From positions 114,868 to 178,867 of the forward strand of contig JAJRPI010000086.1 of assembly GCA_024280895.1 (NCBI GenBank): a DNA stretch of 64,000 nucleotides. Reading direction: 5' to 3'. The notes below the pieces were generated by a model, which saw only the letters and a program-made list of their open reading frames with translations, did no database searches and was not told the DNA's origin. Below, piece by piece: positions 62,242 to 64,000 of the stretch. The DNA comes from Alphaproteobacteria bacterium. GTDB taxonomy: Bacteria; Pseudomonadota; Alphaproteobacteria; Rhizobiales; JAKIUO01. Both the position numbers and the translations under genes were made by a program. The first letter of the stretch is position 1; each line of letters starts with the position of its first letter.

Positions 62242-63921
62242 TTACGCTCCTTCGCGCAATTCCTTTTTCGACAATTTGCCGATCATGGTCTTGGGCAGTT
62301 CATCGCGAAATTCAATTTCGGCTGGTTGCTCAATTTTAGAAATCTCACCTTTCAAAAATTCCAAAATTTCCTCGGCTGTAGCGGTATGACCATCTTTGAG
62401 CTTGATAAAGGCCTTGGGCGCTTCGCCGCGATATTCATCAGGAATACCGATAACCGTCACCTCTTCAACAGCCGCGAAACGATAAATCGCTTCTTCCACC
62501 TGGCGAGGATAAATCTTAAAACCAGAGGCGATAATCATGTCCTTGAGGCGATCAACGATATAGATAAAGCCATCTTCCGCGATATAGCCAACATCTCCGG
62601 TGCGGAAAAACCCATCCACGGTGACTTCGGCTGTAGCCTCTGGCCGCTTCCAATATCCGGGCATGACCTGTGGACCCTTGATGCAAATCTCGCCAGATTC
62701 AGTCAACGGCATTTCGACGGTTGGATCATCGATGGAGCGGATGGTAATCGTCGTGCCAGGCACCGGAATACCGATAGAGCCATCGCGCGGCTCGCCATCA
62801 ACGGGGTTTGCCGTTGCCATGGGAGATGTTTCGGACAGACCATAGCCCTCGATCATCTTGCATCCTGAAACCTCGATAAACTGCTTCCTGATTTCTCCAG
62901 GCAGGCCAGCGCCGCCGGAAATGCAAAATTTCAAAGAGGAGAGATCGATGTTTTTGATACCTGGAAAATTGAGCATGGCAGTATAAATTGTTGGCACACC
63001 CGGCATCACCGTAGGCTTGCGCTTGGCAATAAGCTTCAAGGTATCTTTCAGCTCAAATTTGGGCACCAATAGCAACTCTGCGCCATGAGAAACGCCGAAG
63101 TTAAGAATGGTGGTCATGGCAAACACATGGAAAAATGGCAATATGCCAAGTATCCGCTCTGTACCGGGTTCAAGATTAGTCACCCAGTCCATGATCTGCG
63201 CGGTATTGGTGGTCAGGTTGGCGTGGGTTAGCATCGCTCCTTTGGGAACGCCTGTTGTACCACCCGTATATTGCAAGACCGCCAGATCATTGAGAGCATC
63301 AATATCGACAATGACTGGCTCACCCGCATTAAACAACACTTGCTCGGCAGAGCGTATTTTGTCGATCTGCGGGGAATTGCGCCATTTAGCAACTTCTTTG
63401 CCCTTGACCATCTTGAAGAGAAATGATTTTACACTGGGTAAAAGAGCACTGAAATTGGCGATCACGGCCCTTTTCAGCACACCTTTTTCAATCAATGCCT
63501 CTACTTTGTCGAACATCAGCTTGAGATCCAGAGTGACCATCAGATCGGTCTCACTGTCACCAATCTGATATTCGAGTTCGGGGATGGTATAAAGAGGATT
63601 GAAATTGACCACACAGGCCCCGGTTTTCAAGATGGCATAATAAAAAATGATATAGGTGGGGGTGTTGGGAAGCAGCAAACCTACCTTGCTATCCTTGCCG
63701 ATCCCCATATCAGACAACCCGCGTGCAGCACGTGCAACCAGCTGGCCCATCTCCCCATAGGTAATTGTACGACCGAGAAACTCGCAGCAGACCCTCTGGG
63801 GATAGGTAGCAATGGCTTGATCAAACATATCAGGCAAACTCTGCGGCGTGTATTCTTTATCCCAAAGAAGACCAGGAGGATAATGTTGTGACCAAAGGTT
63901 CTGGTTTGACGTTTCTTCCAT
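62242..63921 (-). CDS. fadD: long-chain fatty acid--CoA ligase
   Basis: LQYTGGTTGVPKGAMLTHANL P-loop, GYGLSETSPMA, FRTGDVGYIAEDGFIYIVDRLKDMII, PKTMIGKLSKKELR. Confidence 0.95.
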   Translation of the reverse strand: MEETSNQNLWSQHYPPGLLWDKEYTPQSLPDMFDQAIATYPQRVCCEFLGRTITYGEMGQLVARAARGLSDMGIGKDSKVGLLLPNTPTYIIFYYAILKTGACVVNFNPLYTIPELEYQIGDSETDLMVTLDLKLMFDKVEALIEKGVLKRAVIANFSALLPSVKSFLFKMVKGKEVAKWRNSPQIDKIRSAEQVLFNAGEPVIVDIDALNDLAVLQYTGGTTGVPKGAMLTHANLTTNTAQIMDWVTNLEPGTERILGILPFFHVFAMTTILNFGVSHGAELLLVPKFELKDTLKLIAKRKPTVMPGVPTIYTAMLNFPGIKNIDLSSLKFCISGGAGLPGEIRKQFIEVSGCKMIEGYGLSETSPMATANPVDGEPRDGSIGIPVPGTTITIRSIDDPTVEMPLTESGEICIKGPQVMPGYWKRPEATAEVTVDGFFRTGDVGYIAEDGFIYIVDRLKDMIIASGFKIYPRQVEEAIYRFAAVEEVTVIGIPDEYRGEAPKAFIKLKDGHTATAEEILEFLKGEISKIEQPAEIEFRDELPKTMIGKLSKKELREGA

Positions 63922-64000
63922 GATGTACTTCGTCCCTTTTTGTTGTTCAGCATTGCTTGCGAGGCAATTCCCCTCTTAAAGTCTTTTAGTTGCCAATATA

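Noticed and set aside
1-64000. CRISPR arrays, insertion sequences, att-like duplications at tRNA-Arg, toxin-antitoxin pairs
   Set aside because: No regularly spaced repeats, transposase/integrase motifs or tRNA 3'-end duplication seen; small ORFs in the track are mostly antisense or overlapping recognised genes

Overview
The window is an ordinary, densely packed alphaproteobacterial chromosome segment. Gene order and protein families look Rhizobiales-like; the genus is not resolved. I recognise about 55 protein-coding genes and one tRNA-Arg(UCU). I see no prophage, transposon, CRISPR array, rRNA, biosynthetic cluster or recognisable defence island. Recognisable blocks are: glnA end; ubiH-like; lpxL-like; IalB-like; YejA-like SBP plus degenerate AMP-binding protein; sdhE-mfd / recG; glmU-glmS; DUF2892 + Crp/Fnr regulator; leuA; SLC13; trmFO; secreted SGNH hydrolase; yajC-secD-secF-Mth938-squalene/phytoene-synthase-like; dgt-argS-SPOR-nagZ-scpAB-tatABC-serS-surE-pcm-M23; erpA-xthA-VOC; ilvD; anmK/tyrS; tusE/dsrC-like; dksA-like; ppk2; rcdA; aspS; map-radC; fadD. 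No convincing new multi-gene system was found. The observations most worth checking are: (1) a single in-frame TAA splitting an otherwise full-length dgt gene; (2) mutually exclusive RNA structures in the glmU-glmS intergenic leader; (3) an unannotated 57-aa Leu-rich small ORF directly upstream of leuA; (4) a perfect TTAA-N7-TTAA CtrA-type box upstream of a LysM/M23 cell-wall hydrolase; (5) a palindromic operator with class-II geometry between a Crp/Fnr regulator and DUF2892; (6) a multi-hairpin aspS 3' UTR that could be an sRNA; (7) an AMP-binding-family protein lacking the catalytic P-loop. All calls come from reading the sequence and supplied translations; no database search was run.
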